The notes under the pieces: generated by a model | Seen by the model: only the letters and a program-made list of their open reading frames with translations | Databases searched by the model: none | What the model was told of the DNA's origin: nothing | In this document: positions 18,653 to 28,689 of the stretch, in pieces | Layout: every line of letters begins with the position of its first letter | Numbering within the stretch: the stretch's first letter is position 1 | Assembly (NCBI GenBank): GCA_012517545.1 | Contig: JAAYUW010000005.1 | Location: forward strand, 1-38,745 | From: Exilispira sp. | Lineage (GTDB): Bacteria; Spirochaetota; JAAYUW01 | DNA length: 38,745 nt | Direction of reading: 5' to 3' | Program-made: the position numbers and the translations under genes

Positions 18653-18722
18653 TCACGGACTTTGGACTTTAGACTATTATAACGTTACTTTTACTCCTGG
18701 ATTTTCGACTTTAGATTTTTTG
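18653..18722 (+). repeat. dispersed GACTTT heptad repeat, copy 6
   Basis: This is the clearest heptad copy: TTCACGGACTTTGGACTTT continues with AGACTATTA, then after a spacer CTGGATTTTCGACTTTAG and ATTTTTTGCTG. CACGGACTTTGGACT is shared with copy 1. It lies between the divergent FecR and DUF72 genes. Confidence 0.65.
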
Positions 18723-18744
18723 CTGAACATATATATTATCAATA

Positions 18745-18773
18745 TTGCATATTTTTAAAAAATCAACTATACT
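18745..18773 (+). promoter_or_regulatory. candidate promoter of the DUF72 gene
   Basis: TTGCAT and TATACT are exactly 17 bases apart. The predicted transcript starts at about the ribosome binding site (GGGAG at 18780-18784), which would give a very short leader of about ten bases before the ATG. Confidence 0.4.
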
Positions 18774-18790
18774 ATATAAGGGAGTTTTAA

Positions 18791-19612
18791 ATGTATTTTA
18801 TTGGGACTGCTGGATTCAGTTACAGGGACTGGGAAGATGTCTTTTACCCTAAATGTTATGATAAATTCTCATATTATAGTATGATATTTAATTTTTTAGA
18901 GCTCAATTCAACATTTTATTCACCGTTTGAAAAAAGATTCTTTGATAACTTTGCCAAAAGGTTAAAACCAGATTTTAAACTTGTCATCAAAGCCCACCAA
19001 AACTTCACACATAGAAAAGATTTTTCAGAAGCTGAGTTAAAAGATTTTCTCTTTAATATATCCGGTTTAAAGCCTTATCTGCTCTGTATCCTTTTTCAAT
19101 TTCCTTACTCTTTTCATTTTTCGACAGAAAATATTGAAAGGATAGAAAAAATTAGACAGCTTGGCTGCGATTATAATATTTCTATTGAAGTCAGACATCA
19201 ATCTTTTTTACAGGATAAATTCTTTGAATTTTGTAAAAAAAATAATATTATTTTTGTAAATATTGATCAACCTCAGATCTCATATAATATCCCCCTTTTA
19301 AGCACTGTTACAAATCAAAATCTTACTTACTTTCGTTTTCATGGCAGAAGGGCTGATAATTGGTTTAATGAGAATATTGAACCTTACCAGAGGTATGACT
19401 ACCTCTATTCTGAAGATGAACTCAAAAATCTTGCAGAAATAATAAAAAACGGGGATTGTGAAAATATTATAATTAGTTTTAACAATCATTACAGAGCTAA
19501 GGCCGTGATAAATGCTCTGCAGCTTAAAAATCTTCTCGGTGAAAAGCCAATAATTTCGGTTGATCAAATAATAAGAAATTTTGAAAATTCTAACGAGAAT
19601 TCACTGTTTTAA
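18791..19612 (+). CDS. DUF72 (YecE-like) family protein
   Basis: The 273-residue cytoplasmic protein matches the DUF72 family, a TIM-barrel-like fold with no settled biochemical role. Family signatures are visible in order: IGTAGFSYRDWEDVFYP at the start, LELNSTFYSPF near 37-47, FKLVIKAHQNFTH, LLCILFQFPYSF, the conserved ISIEVRHQSF, TYFRFHGR, and near the end IISFNNHYRAKAVINAL. Length is normal. The ATG has GGGAG six bases upstream. Its stop lies two bases from the stop of the convergent gene, so transcripts from the two sides must overlap. Confidence 0.9.
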   Translation: MYFIGTAGFSYRDWEDVFYPKCYDKFSYYSMIFNFLELNSTFYSPFEKRFFDNFAKRLKPDFKLVIKAHQNFTHRKDFSEAELKDFLFNISGLKPYLLCILFQFPYSFHFSTENIERIEKIRQLGCDYNISIEVRHQSFLQDKFFEFCKKNNIIFVNIDQPQISYNIPLLSTVTNQNLTYFRFHGRRADNWFNENIEPYQRYDYLYSEDELKNLAEIIKNGDCENIIISFNNHYRAKAVINALQLKNLLGEKPIISVDQIIRNFENSNENSLF

Positions 19613-19614
19613 TT

Positions 19615-20793
19615 TTAATTTAGATATTGATTCACCTCTTCTATAAGCTGTTCCACCATAAGAACAAGGTTATCATAAGCTTTAATAAAATCTTCATCTG
19701 AAAGCATATAAATTTGCTGTTCAAGTTTATCTATTTCTGTTAGAAGATCAACAAGTTGATTTAAAAGCTCCATTCCTTTTAGCAGGTCTTTATCCATCTG
19801 ATCCAGGTTATTGTATCTATCTTCCAGTTCTTTTAATTTCTGATTTAATGCAGCTATCTGTTGTTCAATATAGGCTTTTAACTCTGCATTTTTTGAATCT
19901 ACACTTACAGGATCAATTTTATCGGTCTGCTGATCTGTATTAGCCGCAGTTACTTCTTCTTCACTTTTTTTAATAGGATATATACCTAAAATATAACTTA
20001 TACTCCTTGATTGATTTGTATTTGTAAAAGTTTCATCAAATACAAAACCAACCGCTGCATCCGTTCTTTTATAAGTAGAATTAAAACTTCTTCCCTTCAT
20101 AAACGAGAATTCCCAGAATTCATGCAATAATAGATCATAGTTTGCTATAATTATCTTATCAGGAGTAGTAATACCTGCTCTTCTTGGATAAAATACCACT
20201 CCTATAACTGGATTATTTGGATTATCGAGTGATAATATTGTGTTAGGAATAGATGACTTAGAAAAATATTGCTCATTTTCTATAATACCAATATTACTGA
20301 TCTGAAAAGGTTTATTGTAGCTTTCTCCAAGGTATGTGTCAAATAAAACCCCTATTCCAACAAAGTGACCTTTTACATCAAGATTTTTAATCTCCAATGA
20401 GACCTGCACACCAATATTATAACTATCAAGTTCAATAAATGAAATAGTTTCTATTAACTCAATAAACTTTGTCCCCCAGGTATAAACAAGTTTGTTATCC
20501 TGTAAAGTAAAATCGTTAATGACATTTCCTATTGATTCCAGGGTATATTGAAAATTGTCATACTTTATTAAAATTTTTGAAGACATGGGAGATGAATTAA
20601 AAAAAACATATGTATTTAGTTTTTTTATATAAATATTGAACATCCCCGTTTTTTTATCTGTAACAATTTTATAATAATCATTTTCTAGAGTATTATTCTT
20701 ATTCTCATCCGAAAGATTGAATGAAATAAAAATAATCACAAGAATTATCAATATTAAAGCTGAATATCTCAATTTTTTTATTTTTTTATTCAT
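19615..20793 (-). CDS. membrane-anchored beta-domain protein with C-terminal coiled coil, unknown function
   Basis: The 392-residue protein has an N-terminal membrane anchor or signal (about 10-26). A beta-rich domain runs from about 35 to 280, with YYKIVTDKKTGMFNIYIKK, GIGVLFDTYLGES, GIIENEQYFSKSSIPNTI and TDAAVGFVFDE. The last 100 residues are helical with heptad patterns (IEQQIAALNQKLKELEDRY). I have a weak memory of similar beta-domains with a D-T-Y/W-L-G-E motif in other spirochaete envelope proteins, but cannot name a family. It lies 56 bases after the TPR/coiled-coil gene on the same strand, with AGGAAA upstream of its ATG, so the two are probably co-transcribed and may act together at the envelope. 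Confidence 0.75.
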   Translation of the reverse strand: MNKKIKKLRYSALILIILVIIFISFNLSDENKNNTLENDYYKIVTDKKTGMFNIYIKKLNTYVFFNSSPMSSKILIKYDNFQYTLESIGNVINDFTLQDNKLVYTWGTKFIELIETISFIELDSYNIGVQVSLEIKNLDVKGHFVGIGVLFDTYLGESYNKPFQISNIGIIENEQYFSKSSIPNTILSLDNPNNPVIGVVFYPRRAGITTPDKIIIANYDLLLHEFWEFSFMKGRSFNSTYKRTDAAVGFVFDETFTNTNQSRSISYILGIYPIKKSEEEVTAANTDQQTDKIDPVSVDSKNAELKAYIEQQIAALNQKLKELEDRYNNLDQMDKDLLKGMELLNQLVDLLTEIDKLEQQIYMLSDEDFIKAYDNLVLMVEQLIEEVNQYLN

Positions 20794-20849
20794 AAAATAT
20801 TTTCCTGATTTTTTAATTTGTCGATCTGTATTTTAGATACTCAATAAAT

Positions 20850-22427
20850 CTATTGAGATAGAGCAGTTAAAATTTTTACCAGAAGATCAACTTTTTTGGT
20901 AAGAAATTCAATCAAAGTACTTATTACCTTTAATTTTAAATTTACTAACATATTTTCCCTTTCCAATTGATCTTTCATAGACTCAATATTTTGTTCCCTG
21001 AGATTCAGTTCACTATCGTACTTGTTAAGATCATCTTCCTTTTGAGATAATTTTGCGGCATAATCATTTAATTCGCTCTCTTTCTTCTTAAGTTCTAGAT
21101 ATTTTTGTTCATATGCCTGAGCCAAGGCACCAGCGCCTTCAACTATAAGACTTTCTATCTTTGCTTCTAAAGTAGCTACTTGATTTTCCAGTTCATTTAT
21201 CTTATTTAAATATTCAGTATTTTGCGATTTTAAAGTCAAATTTTCATCTTTCAGAGTTTGGTTCTCGTTTTTTAAATTTTCAAGCTCAGCTGATGAAATT
21301 TTGGTCTGATCTTCAGTATTATCCTGCTGTGAAATTGAAATTGATTTTTCTTCTTTAAGCTTATCATAATTTGCCAGTAGTTCGTTGTATTTGTTTTGCA
21401 AATCGGTATATTCGTTGTATAGTTTTTGATAATCCTCCTGTATAGCTGTACCAGATGCTAGTTTACCTTTCAGCTCTTCATGTTGAACAAGAAGTGAATT
21501 GTAATCTCTTTTTAAATTTTCAAATGTAATCATCTGATCGTCATACTTTTTTTTCAGCGAATCGTAATCTTTTCTAATCTTTTCATATTCTATATTTAAA
21601 CTGTCATATTTTTTCTTCAACAATTCGAGTTCTTTTTGAGTTTGTTCATATAGAGTTCTATACTTTTCCTCGGCTTCATTTATTGGTGGTAAACCCTGTC
21701 CGCCCTCCAGTCTTTTTGTAAGTTCAAGTATTATCTCTTTATATTGTTCTATTAGAGTCTGTGAGATATATAGTTTTTCATTCATTTGTGCATACTTTTC
21801 AATATATGCATTATCTTTAGAAGTCATGGATTCTTTAGCTGATAGATTCTGAAATTCGGTTTTTGCGATTTCTTTTTCAAATAGTTCTTTATATTTACTG
21901 GCATAAACTTTATCCTGTTTCAGTGTATAAGCCTGCCAGAGAAAAAAGTAAGCATTAACTTTCAATATGGATGATGCTGAATTGTCAACAAAGTTTTTAA
22001 AGTAGGAAATGGCATAGTTATAGTTACCACGTGAATATTCTATTCGACCAAGAAAATAAAGTGAAATTACCTTTTGCTGTTCATTTAAACCTATTTGTTG
22101 AGCCTGTATTATTGAATTCATAGCCAGATTGTACTGGTTTGTAAAAAAGTAGGATAAACCTAAAAAATAAAATGAAGCAGCCCTATTCTGAGGCTGAGGA
22201 TTTTCTGAGATATACTCATTAAAAAGCTTTATTGCTTCGTTAAATTGTTGTTTTTCAAAGCATTCAAGTGCTGATAAGAAAATACTATCCCCTTCTATTC
22301 CTTGCTGCGCCATAAGAATATTTGAATGCTCTGCACTATTGTGATATAAAAAGCAGAATATTGATATAAGAAAAATAAATGCAAAAATCAATAACGATGA
22401 TTTTTTCAAATCATTATTTATATGCAT
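20850..22427 (-). CDS. exported or membrane-anchored TPR and coiled-coil protein
   Basis: The 525-residue protein has a basic N-terminus and one hydrophobic segment (about 12-30). A TPR-like region runs from about 50 to 175, with FLSALECFEKQQFNEAIKLF, AASFYFLGLSYFFTNQYNLA and ISLYFLGRIEYSRGNYNYAI. A long coiled coil follows from about 215 to 510, built from repeats such as YDSLNIEYEKIRKDYDSLKK. TPR plus coiled-coil architecture resembles envelope scaffolds such as YbgF/CpoB in reverse order, but there is no Tol-Pal gene nearby and the length is greater. A structural or assembly role in the periplasm is an inference. The ATG has GAAGGGA upstream. It is the first gene of a likely two-gene unit. 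Confidence 0.8.
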   Translation of the reverse strand: MHINNDLKKSSLLIFAFIFLISIFCFLYHNSAEHSNILMAQQGIEGDSIFLSALECFEKQQFNEAIKLFNEYISENPQPQNRAASFYFLGLSYFFTNQYNLAMNSIIQAQQIGLNEQQKVISLYFLGRIEYSRGNYNYAISYFKNFVDNSASSILKVNAYFFLWQAYTLKQDKVYASKYKELFEKEIAKTEFQNLSAKESMTSKDNAYIEKYAQMNEKLYISQTLIEQYKEIILELTKRLEGGQGLPPINEAEEKYRTLYEQTQKELELLKKKYDSLNIEYEKIRKDYDSLKKKYDDQMITFENLKRDYNSLLVQHEELKGKLASGTAIQEDYQKLYNEYTDLQNKYNELLANYDKLKEEKSISISQQDNTEDQTKISSAELENLKNENQTLKDENLTLKSQNTEYLNKINELENQVATLEAKIESLIVEGAGALAQAYEQKYLELKKKESELNDYAAKLSQKEDDLNKYDSELNLREQNIESMKDQLERENMLVNLKLKVISTLIEFLTKKVDLLVKILTALSQ

Positions 22428-22840
22428 AATATAGTTTCCCTTCTTAAAATATTTTTCTCTTTACCTATTTCTTTAAATAAAAATACTAAATTATTTAAAA
22501 TTTACAGATATTAAGATTTGCTTTTTAACTAATCCCTTCTCTATATAAAAATATAAAACAGGTCTTTATAAAAAAATAATAGTTCATTTTTAGCAAAAAT
22601 CATTATTTATAATATCGGAAATTTTTATTCATCCTTCTTAATTCTTTAAATATTTTGAAAAATTGCATTTTGCTTATTGATTAAAAACACGATTAAATGG
22701 AGAAGAAATTAAGATAGTTTTGCAAATAAAAAGATTATAAAAAGATTAAAAGAAAAAGTAATGACAATCAATAATGTATTTTGAAAAAAAAATTCAAAAA
22801 TTTAATTTGTAAAATAAATATTCCAGTAAAATATTTTTAA
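22428..22840. other. AT-rich intergenic region downstream of cheW
   Basis: These 413 bases contain no coding frame, RNA gene or strong hairpin that I can see. It holds the promoter region of the TPR/coiled-coil gene and the 3' end of the chemotaxis transcript. One AT-only stem (AAATATT/AATATTT around 22815-22836 on the minus strand) might end the chemotaxis operon, but this is weak. Confidence 0.5.
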
Positions 22841-23293
22841 CTAATTTGAAGATACAGAAAATGCTTGAAGTTCATCTTTTGAAAAAAGTTTGTCAATATT
22901 AATAATCATAAGTATTGTATCCTTATCCAGCTGACTGACACCTGATAGATACTCTTTATTGATACTGCTGTTAAGTACAGGTGGAGGTTGAATGGTAGAA
23001 TCATCTATCTCATATACCATTTTCACTCTATCTATAAGTATGGCTATATTCATCCCATGAGTTTCTACGAGAATAATAATATCACTCTTTGTTGAATCTT
23101 CGTCAAACTTGAATCTTTTTTTTAAGTCTACAATAGGTATGATACTATTTCTAAGTTTAAATACTCCTCTTATAGTCGGGGGCATATTTGGTATAATAAA
23201 AATATTATCCAGTTTTTCTATCCCTTTTACCTGCATTATATCTATACCGTATAACTGATTTTGCAGCAAAAATGTTACAAATTTCTTTTTCAT
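22841..23293 (-). CDS. cheW: chemotaxis coupling protein CheW
   Basis: CheW links chemoreceptors to the CheA kinase at the receptor array. The 150 residues form a single CheW domain: KFVTFLLQNQLYGIDIMQVKGIE at the start, then IIPNMPPTIRGVFKLRNSIIPIVDLKKRF, NIAILIDRVKMVYEID and a final TILMIINIDKLFS. The start ATG has AGGGA upstream. It lies 24 bases after cheX and is the last gene of the MCP-cheA-cheX-cheW set. Confidence 0.93.
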   Translation of the reverse strand: MKKKFVTFLLQNQLYGIDIMQVKGIEKLDNIFIIPNMPPTIRGVFKLRNSIIPIVDLKKRFKFDEDSTKSDIIILVETHGMNIAILIDRVKMVYEIDDSTIQPPPVLNSSINKEYLSGVSQLDKDTILMIINIDKLFSKDELQAFSVSSN

Positions 23294-23317
23294 ATATATC
23301 CCTGGGATAAATTTTGA

Positions 23318-23779
23318 TTAAATTTCCTTTAAAGCAATATTTATTTCAACTTTACAAAAAGGTAACTGCAAAGGAACGACAAGAGTTTCAAGATCCTTAT
23401 CAGCAATTTCAACATTATTTCCCTTTATAATCGAAGGAGGAGTAAGATTGAGATTATAGCCTCTATTATGAAGTTTTGTAACTGCATTTGCTGTAATCAT
23501 ATTGGCAAGTTCGGTAATGGAGTTGACAACCATCTCATCAACAGTTGTATATGTTTCACCAGTCATCATACTGCATATCTTGATAGCTGTATCGGCATTC
23601 ATATCTAAAAGCAACCTTCCTTCAGCACAGCCAAGTAAGCCAATCAAAGCTGCAACACCCTGAATCTCTGTAACTCTATCTTTAAGATAAATATCTTCTC
23701 TTCTAATATCAACTTGAAGAACTTCTTTTAAAATTTCATAAGATGCTTCAACAAAAGGGTTTATAAATTCTATATTCAT
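23318..23779 (-). CDS. cheX: CheX-type CheY-P phosphatase
   Basis: CheX removes phosphate from CheY-P and helps reset the motor signal; it is used by spirochaetes, Thermotoga and others that lack CheZ. The 153 residues begin with NIEFINPFVEASYEILKEVL. They include TEIQGVAALIGLLGCAEGRL and the active-site helix SITELANMITANA with the Glu90 and Asn93 pair expected for catalysis. The CheX fold has one such pair, while CheC has two. The start has the strong GAGGTGA site. CheY itself is not in the window. The gene follows cheA after a gap of 368 bases, so it might also have its own promoter. Confidence 0.92.
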   Translation of the reverse strand: MNIEFINPFVEASYEILKEVLQVDIRREDIYLKDRVTEIQGVAALIGLLGCAEGRLLLDMNADTAIKICSMMTGETYTTVDEMVVNSITELANMITANAVTKLHNRGYNLNLTPPSIIKGNNVEIADKDLETLVVPLQLPFCKVEINIALKEI

Positions 23780-23887
23780 ATTTCACCTCATCCAATAAAA
23801 TTAATTAGCATCCATTGAATCCACAAAACAAAATTGAACCTCTAAAATATCTCAAATAAATATGCCCTTCAGTGCTACCAGATGATA

Positions 23888-23940
23888 GAGCTTTTGAAAT
23901 AAGTTATTAATTTTATAAAATATACAAAAATCAAAAGCTC
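23888..23940. repeat. 10-base perfect inverted repeat before cheX
   Basis: Arms GAGCTTTTGA and TCAAAAGCTC flank 33 AT-rich bases. In RNA of the cheA-cheX transcript it would fold into a long-loop hairpin without a T-run, so it is not a typical terminator. It may be a processing site or the ends of a small decayed element. Confidence 0.5.
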
Positions 23941-23954
23941 GATAATAGATTTTA

Positions 23955-24002
23955 TGTACACAATAGTCTAAAACCAAAAGTTAAAAGTCCCAAAAGATGA
24001 CT
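23955..24002 (-). repeat. dispersed GACTTT heptad repeat, copy 7, reversed
   Basis: Read on the minus strand this gives TTTTGGGACTTTTAACTTTTG, then GTTTTAGACTATTGTG. The heptads GGACTTT, TAACTTT and AGACTAT and the ATTGT end match the plus-strand copies. Its orientation follows the transcription of the chemotaxis genes. Confidence 0.6.
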
Positions 24003-24147
24003 TCTATGCAACTTATATTCAAAATGTTTAAAGTGCTTTAGCAAACAATAATGCCACAAAGCAACAGCCAGAAACTTAAAATTATACACTATGGAATGCA
24101 ACCTCCTAAGTAACTAAAACGCTAATAGCTATTTTTCTAGTTGACAT

Positions 24148-26469
24148 TCAAGAACTAGAGATGGTAATAGATTGAATACTTTCAATCATCTGACCAACAT
24201 CTATAATAAGAGCAATCTCTCCATTTCCCAGAATAGCAGAGCCAGCAAGCCCGGGAATCCTGGTAAAAGAATACTTCAAAGGTTTAATAACAATATCCAG
24301 ACTTCCAATCAGATTGTCGACAACAAGTCCCAATTTTCTTTCTCCAAAACCAACAACAACAAGAAAATTTGATGGACTCTTATTTTTATCCAGATTAAAA
24401 AATTCATTTAAATATAAAACAGAAATAATTTCTTCTCTAATCTTTATTGCCTTTTTTCCTTCAATTAAAAAAATCTCATTTGATTCTACTCTTTTAGTCT
24501 CATATATATTGTTTATAGGGATAGCAAATACTTCCTCACTGACACTTACCATAAGAGCTTGAATTATGGCAAGTGTCAATGGTAGTTTGATGGTAAATCT
24601 GGTATATTTGTTCTTTTCACTTTCTACTGAAAGAGTTCCGTTTAAAAGTTCAAGAGCTTTTTTTACAACATCAAGTCCAACACCTCTGCCAGAAACATCT
24701 GAAACTTTATCTGCTGTGGAAAATCCTGGTTTAAATAGTAACTCATATGCTTCAGATTCTGATAATATTTTTTGAGGTGAAATTAGATTTTTCTCAATGG
24801 CTTTTTTCCTTATTTTTTCAATATCAATGCCAGCACCATCATCCTCAACAGAAATAACTATAACATTTCCTTCATTCTTGGCATTTATTGTTATTGTATC
24901 GGTAACTGGCTTTGAAAGAGATGCCCTGACCTCATTATCCTCTATACCATGATCCATGCAATTTCGTAGTATATGCATCATTGGATCTGAAAGCTCTTCA
25001 ATAATGGATTTGTCTAATTCAGTTTCACCACCATTCATCACAAGCTGTGCATCTTTCCCCAGTTTTCTGCATAAGTCTCTAACTATTCTCGGAAATCTAC
25101 TGAACATTTGTTCTATTGGAACCATCCTTATCTTCATAACTCCTTCTTGAAGAAGGTTTATAGTCCTTGAATAAACCTGTAATTCATTTGAAAGAGAATT
25201 TGTTGAAGATTTAATATCAAAGGCAATCTGCATGGCAATGTTGAAAGTGCTCAGTATTTTTTTCAACTGTGATGTTGATAATGTATAGGAAGATTCTTTA
25301 GAAAGATCGATAGATGAAAGAGTATTTAAAATAGAGGAAGCATCTATTGACCAGGTATCAAAATCTGTCACATAATCAAAAATCCTGGAGGTAATTTCAA
25401 TGAGTGCGGCTTTATTAATTACTATTTGAGAAACCAGGTTCATAAGTTCATCAATTCGAGAAGAATCAACCCTTAAAATTGTAGAGGCTCTGGAAATAGT
25501 TGCATCTTTTGAGGAGATTTTTTGATCTATAGTATTATCTTCTTCAATATTTTCATCATTAACCGTATTTTCTTTTGCTTCTGAAGATGTTTGTGAAGAT
25601 AATTTTTTCTCTGATGAAGAATCTTCAAAGGGTACATCTCCTGCTTGATTATTCTTTGATTTTGTACTTTCCCTTTCTAAAATGAATCTGTTTTTAAGAG
25701 CTTTAAGATCTATAGGTTCTATCTCTATCGATGTAACTATATCTGGTATATCGATAAATCTTTTTATACTATCTATGTTTTTATTTGTAACAAATAGATA
25801 TGAAGATGATGAAAAAGTCTTATCAGAATTTAATTCATCAAGAGATGGAAAAGTTTTTAATATTATACCGATATCTCTCAATGAAGAATAAACCTGCAAA
25901 GGGCCAACTGAAGCCATAGGATCTGTAGAAGAAAAATTAACAACTGCTTTATAAGCCATATATCCAGGTTTTATTTGATTGATAAAAATATCTACTTCAG
26001 ACTCAAGTATATCTAGATCCTGATTTACTACATTAGTAGATGTGGATTTTTCATATTTTTTATTATCTTTAACATTATCTTTTTTTATCATTGATATCAG
26101 TTTATCTTTAACACTATCAACAGATTGCGAATAAATACCCCCTTCACTTCTTGCTTTTATCATCCTATCAAGTATATCTACACCTTCTAGAATAGTATCT
26201 ATTTGCTCAGAATTTATTTTATAGGAAGGATTATTTCTTATAAAATCCAGTGAATCTTCGAATATATGAGCAAAAGATGCTATTTCCTGCAAATCAAGAG
26301 AACCAGAAGAACCTTTTATTGTATGCACAGCTCTAAATATGTCATTGATATTTTCAATTTTGGAATTATCTTTCTCAATCTCGAGAATAGAATTTTCCAT
26401 GAGTTTAAGAAGTTGAAAAGATTCTTCAAAAAAATAATTTAAAAGTTCATTCAAGCTTTCATCATCCAT
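24148..26469 (-). CDS. cheA: chemotaxis histidine kinase CheA
   Basis: CheA autophosphorylates in response to receptors and passes the phosphate to CheY. The 773 residues show all domains. The P1 phosphotransfer domain has FRAVHTIKGSSGSLDL with phosphorylated His49. A P2 response-regulator-binding domain lies at about 165-255. After a low-complexity Ser/Glu linker comes the P3 dimerisation helix RVDSSRIDELMNLVSQIVIN (from about 333). The P4 kinase has an N-box ILRNCMDHGIE near 500, VEDDGAGID, and GRGVGLDVVKKALELLNG. The P5 CheW-like domain runs from about 635 to the end. It lies 102 bases after the receptor gene with GAGGGA upstream of the start. No receiver domain is fused. Confidence 0.96.
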   Translation of the reverse strand: MDDESLNELLNYFFEESFQLLKLMENSILEIEKDNSKIENINDIFRAVHTIKGSSGSLDLQEIASFAHIFEDSLDFIRNNPSYKINSEQIDTILEGVDILDRMIKARSEGGIYSQSVDSVKDKLISMIKKDNVKDNKKYEKSTSTNVVNQDLDILESEVDIFINQIKPGYMAYKAVVNFSSTDPMASVGPLQVYSSLRDIGIILKTFPSLDELNSDKTFSSSSYLFVTNKNIDSIKRFIDIPDIVTSIEIEPIDLKALKNRFILERESTKSKNNQAGDVPFEDSSSEKKLSSQTSSEAKENTVNDENIEEDNTIDQKISSKDATISRASTILRVDSSRIDELMNLVSQIVINKAALIEITSRIFDYVTDFDTWSIDASSILNTLSSIDLSKESSYTLSTSQLKKILSTFNIAMQIAFDIKSSTNSLSNELQVYSRTINLLQEGVMKIRMVPIEQMFSRFPRIVRDLCRKLGKDAQLVMNGGETELDKSIIEELSDPMMHILRNCMDHGIEDNEVRASLSKPVTDTITINAKNEGNVIVISVEDDGAGIDIEKIRKKAIEKNLISPQKILSESEAYELLFKPGFSTADKVSDVSGRGVGLDVVKKALELLNGTLSVESEKNKYTRFTIKLPLTLAIIQALMVSVSEEVFAIPINNIYETKRVESNEIFLIEGKKAIKIREEIISVLYLNEFFNLDKNKSPSNFLVVVGFGERKLGLVVDNLIGSLDIVIKPLKYSFTRIPGLAGSAILGNGEIALIIDVGQMIESIQSITISSS

Positions 26470-26571
26470 AAATCCCTCAAAAATAATCTTTATGCTTTTT
26501 TTAAAACATAAACGCAGAGTTATTAACTCTTATGCAAAATATCATATATAAACTATATTTTGTCAATTTAA

Positions 26572-28689
26572 TTAGTTTTTTTCTATAGGCATAATACTAG
26601 CCTCTTTAACTTTAAATTTATTTACAAGAGATTCTACATTTAAAATATTTTGTTTGTTATTTTCAGAAATTTTTTCAACATGTGCTATGGCTGAATTAAT
26701 CTCGGCAAATCCTATATTCATTTCAGAAATAGATGCATTAACATTTTCAGTTATATCATTCAATTTATCTATGTCTTTTTTTATTGATTTGTTAAGATTT
26801 AGCATTGATGATGAAAAGTTTTTTATTCTGGTTGTTATTTCGCTAATCTGTTTAATAGCTTCAAGAATTTGAACAGAACCATTACTCTGCTCATTTAGTG
26901 CACTTTTAATAGTATCTTCCTGCTGTTTAACAACTCTGGATAATTCATATATTTTATTAAATATGACAATATTTTGTTTTGAAGTTTTGGATATATTATC
27001 TATAGATAACTTTATATTTGATAGCTTTTTACCGATCTCTTTTCCCTGAATCATAGAGTTTTCAGCTAATTTTCTAATCTCACTTGCAACAACTGCAAAA
27101 CCTCTTCCAGAATCACCAGCATGAGAAGCTTCGATAGCAGCATTCATAGCCAGTAAATTTATTTGATCAGCAATTTTTTGTATGGATTCAGATGCATCAA
27201 AAAGTCCTTCGGAATTTTTCAATATTTCATCTATGACCACACTCAGATTATCCATCTCTTTTTTACCATTTTCAGAAGCTTTTAACAAATCGTTTACAGA
27301 AATATCGTTTTTCTCGAGAATATTCGAAATAGATTGAATATTTCTAACCATCTCTTCTATTGAAGAAGAAGACTCAATAAGTGAGGTAGATTGATTTTCA
27401 ATCAATGAATCCAGTTCTTCAATACTCTCAAGCATTTTAATCACTGACTGACCAACATCTTTAAAAAAACTTGTTTGATTATCAACTAACTTTTTAATAC
27501 TGTTGGTATTTGAAGTAAGTTCATTAACAGCTGTTGCTGTTTGAGTCATACTCGACGAAAGACCACTGCCAGTGCTTTTCAAATTCTCTACTGCTCCTAT
27601 TATTGATGAAACAATATCATTCAACTTTTCAATAAATAGATTGAAATTTCGAGATAAATCACCTATTTCATCGTTGGTTTTTATATTTATTCTTCCTGTT
27701 AGATCTCCTTCTCCCTTTGAAAGCTGGATAAAAAATTTATCCATATTTTTTAAACCACCGGTAAAAATGTTTCCAAGAATTGTTGCAACAAAAAAAATAA
27801 GTATAAAAGAAACCAGCATAACAATTATAAGAATTCTTGAAATGTTATACATTGGTGCATTTAATTCAGTTTCATCTATAGAAGCTCCTACAGCCCATCC
27901 CTTTGTATAATTAATTTTAGAAAAAATAAATACTTCCTTTTTTTTATCTGATTTTTGAACAATAAAGGAACCATTTTGATTATTTTTAAAATAATCAAAA
28001 AATTTATCTATATTTTTATAGCCTTTTTCCTCTAAATCTGTGATTTTTTTGGTCATTATATAATCTTTATCTGGATAAGCAACTATAGTCCCATCAGAAC
28101 CTATAGACCAGCTGTAAGAGGAACTGCTGATCTTTAAACCATTTACTATCTCAGTAAACTTGCTTAAAGTAACATTTGCAGCAATTAAACCAACTGTTCT
28201 GCCTTCTTCATTAGTTACCTTATGTGCAATTACGAATACCTGTTTTCCTGTTGATTTTGATATCAATGGATCACTGATAAAAAAGTCTTTTCCATTATAG
28301 ATAATTTCTTGAAAATATTCTCTATCTTTAATATTGCCACCACCTTTTAAAGTTGTGTAATATGAACCATCAAGAGCTGCAAAAAACATAAGCTGAAAAT
28401 TGGGATCAAGTTTATCTGAAAGATAATCTGTCATCCTGTTTGCAATCGTTACATCACCAGTCTTATATTCAGGAATACTTGTCAATACTTTTACTTCCGA
28501 GAGGAGCCCAGATATAAAATTCTCAATGGAATCGGCTCCTTTAAGAATAATTTCATTGCTTAATTCAGTGATATAGGAATTTACATTTGTGCGAAAATAA
28601 TTAATTATAAAAAAAGTAAGAAAACCCAGTATTAACAAAGCAAGAACTGAAAATGATAGAATAAGTTTACTTTTGATAGATTTTGGCAT
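26572..28689 (-). CDS. methyl-accepting chemotaxis protein with dCache sensor
   Basis: The 705-residue receptor has membrane helices at about 8-31 and 285-308. Between them lies a periplasmic dCache-type sensor ([20 protein letters not shown] and [19 protein letters not shown] are typical). A HAMP domain follows (about 310-365). The long cytoplasmic signalling coiled coil has the conserved tip [19 protein letters not shown], then [17 protein letters not shown], which contacts CheA and CheW. The ligand is unknown; dCache sensors of this kind often bind amino acids or small acids. Strong AGGAGAG lies before the ATG. As first gene of the chemotaxis set it probably feeds the CheA, CheX and CheW made from the same DNA. 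Confidence 0.94.
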   Translation of the reverse strand: MPKSIKSKLILSFSVLALLILGFLTFFIINYFRTNVNSYITELSNEIILKGADSIENFISGLLSEVKVLTSIPEYKTGDVTIANRMTDYLSDKLDPNFQLMFFAALDGSYYTTLKGGGNIKDREYFQEIIYNGKDFFISDPLISKSTGKQVFVIAHKVTNEEGRTVGLIAANVTLSKFTEIVNGLKISSSSYSWSIGSDGTIVAYPDKDYIMTKKITDLEEKGYKNIDKFFDYFKNNQNGSFIVQKSDKKKEVFIFSKINYTKGWAVGASIDETELNAPMYNISRILIIVMLVSFILIFFVATILGNIFTGGLKNMDKFFIQLSKGEGDLTGRINIKTNDEIGDLSRNFNLFIEKLNDIVSSIIGAVENLKSTGSGLSSSMTQTATAVNELTSNTNSIKKLVDNQTSFFKDVGQSVIKMLESIEELDSLIENQSTSLIESSSSIEEMVRNIQSISNILEKNDISVNDLLKASENGKKEMDNLSVVIDEILKNSEGLFDASESIQKIADQINLLAMNAAIEASHAGDSGRGFAVVASEIRKLAENSMIQGKEIGKKLSNIKLSIDNISKTSKQNIVIFNKIYELSRVVKQQEDTIKSALNEQSNGSVQILEAIKQISEITTRIKNFSSSMLNLNKSIKKDIDKLNDITENVNASISEMNIGFAEINSAIAHVEKISENNKQNILNVESLVNKFKVKEASIMPIEKN

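Larger units (their letters stand above)
23780..24147. other. cheA-cheX gap with inverted repeat and dispersed repeat
   Basis: These 368 bases without a coding frame contain a perfect inverted repeat GAGCTTTTGA (23888-23897) and TCAAAAGCTC (23931-23940) with a 33-base AT-rich loop. They also hold one reversed copy of the GACTTT repeat. I see no RNA gene. Confidence 0.6.

Noticed and set aside
23888-23940. Inverted repeat as CRISPR unit or insertion sequence end
   Set aside because: Only one pair exists, with no transposase, target duplication or repeated spacer pattern.
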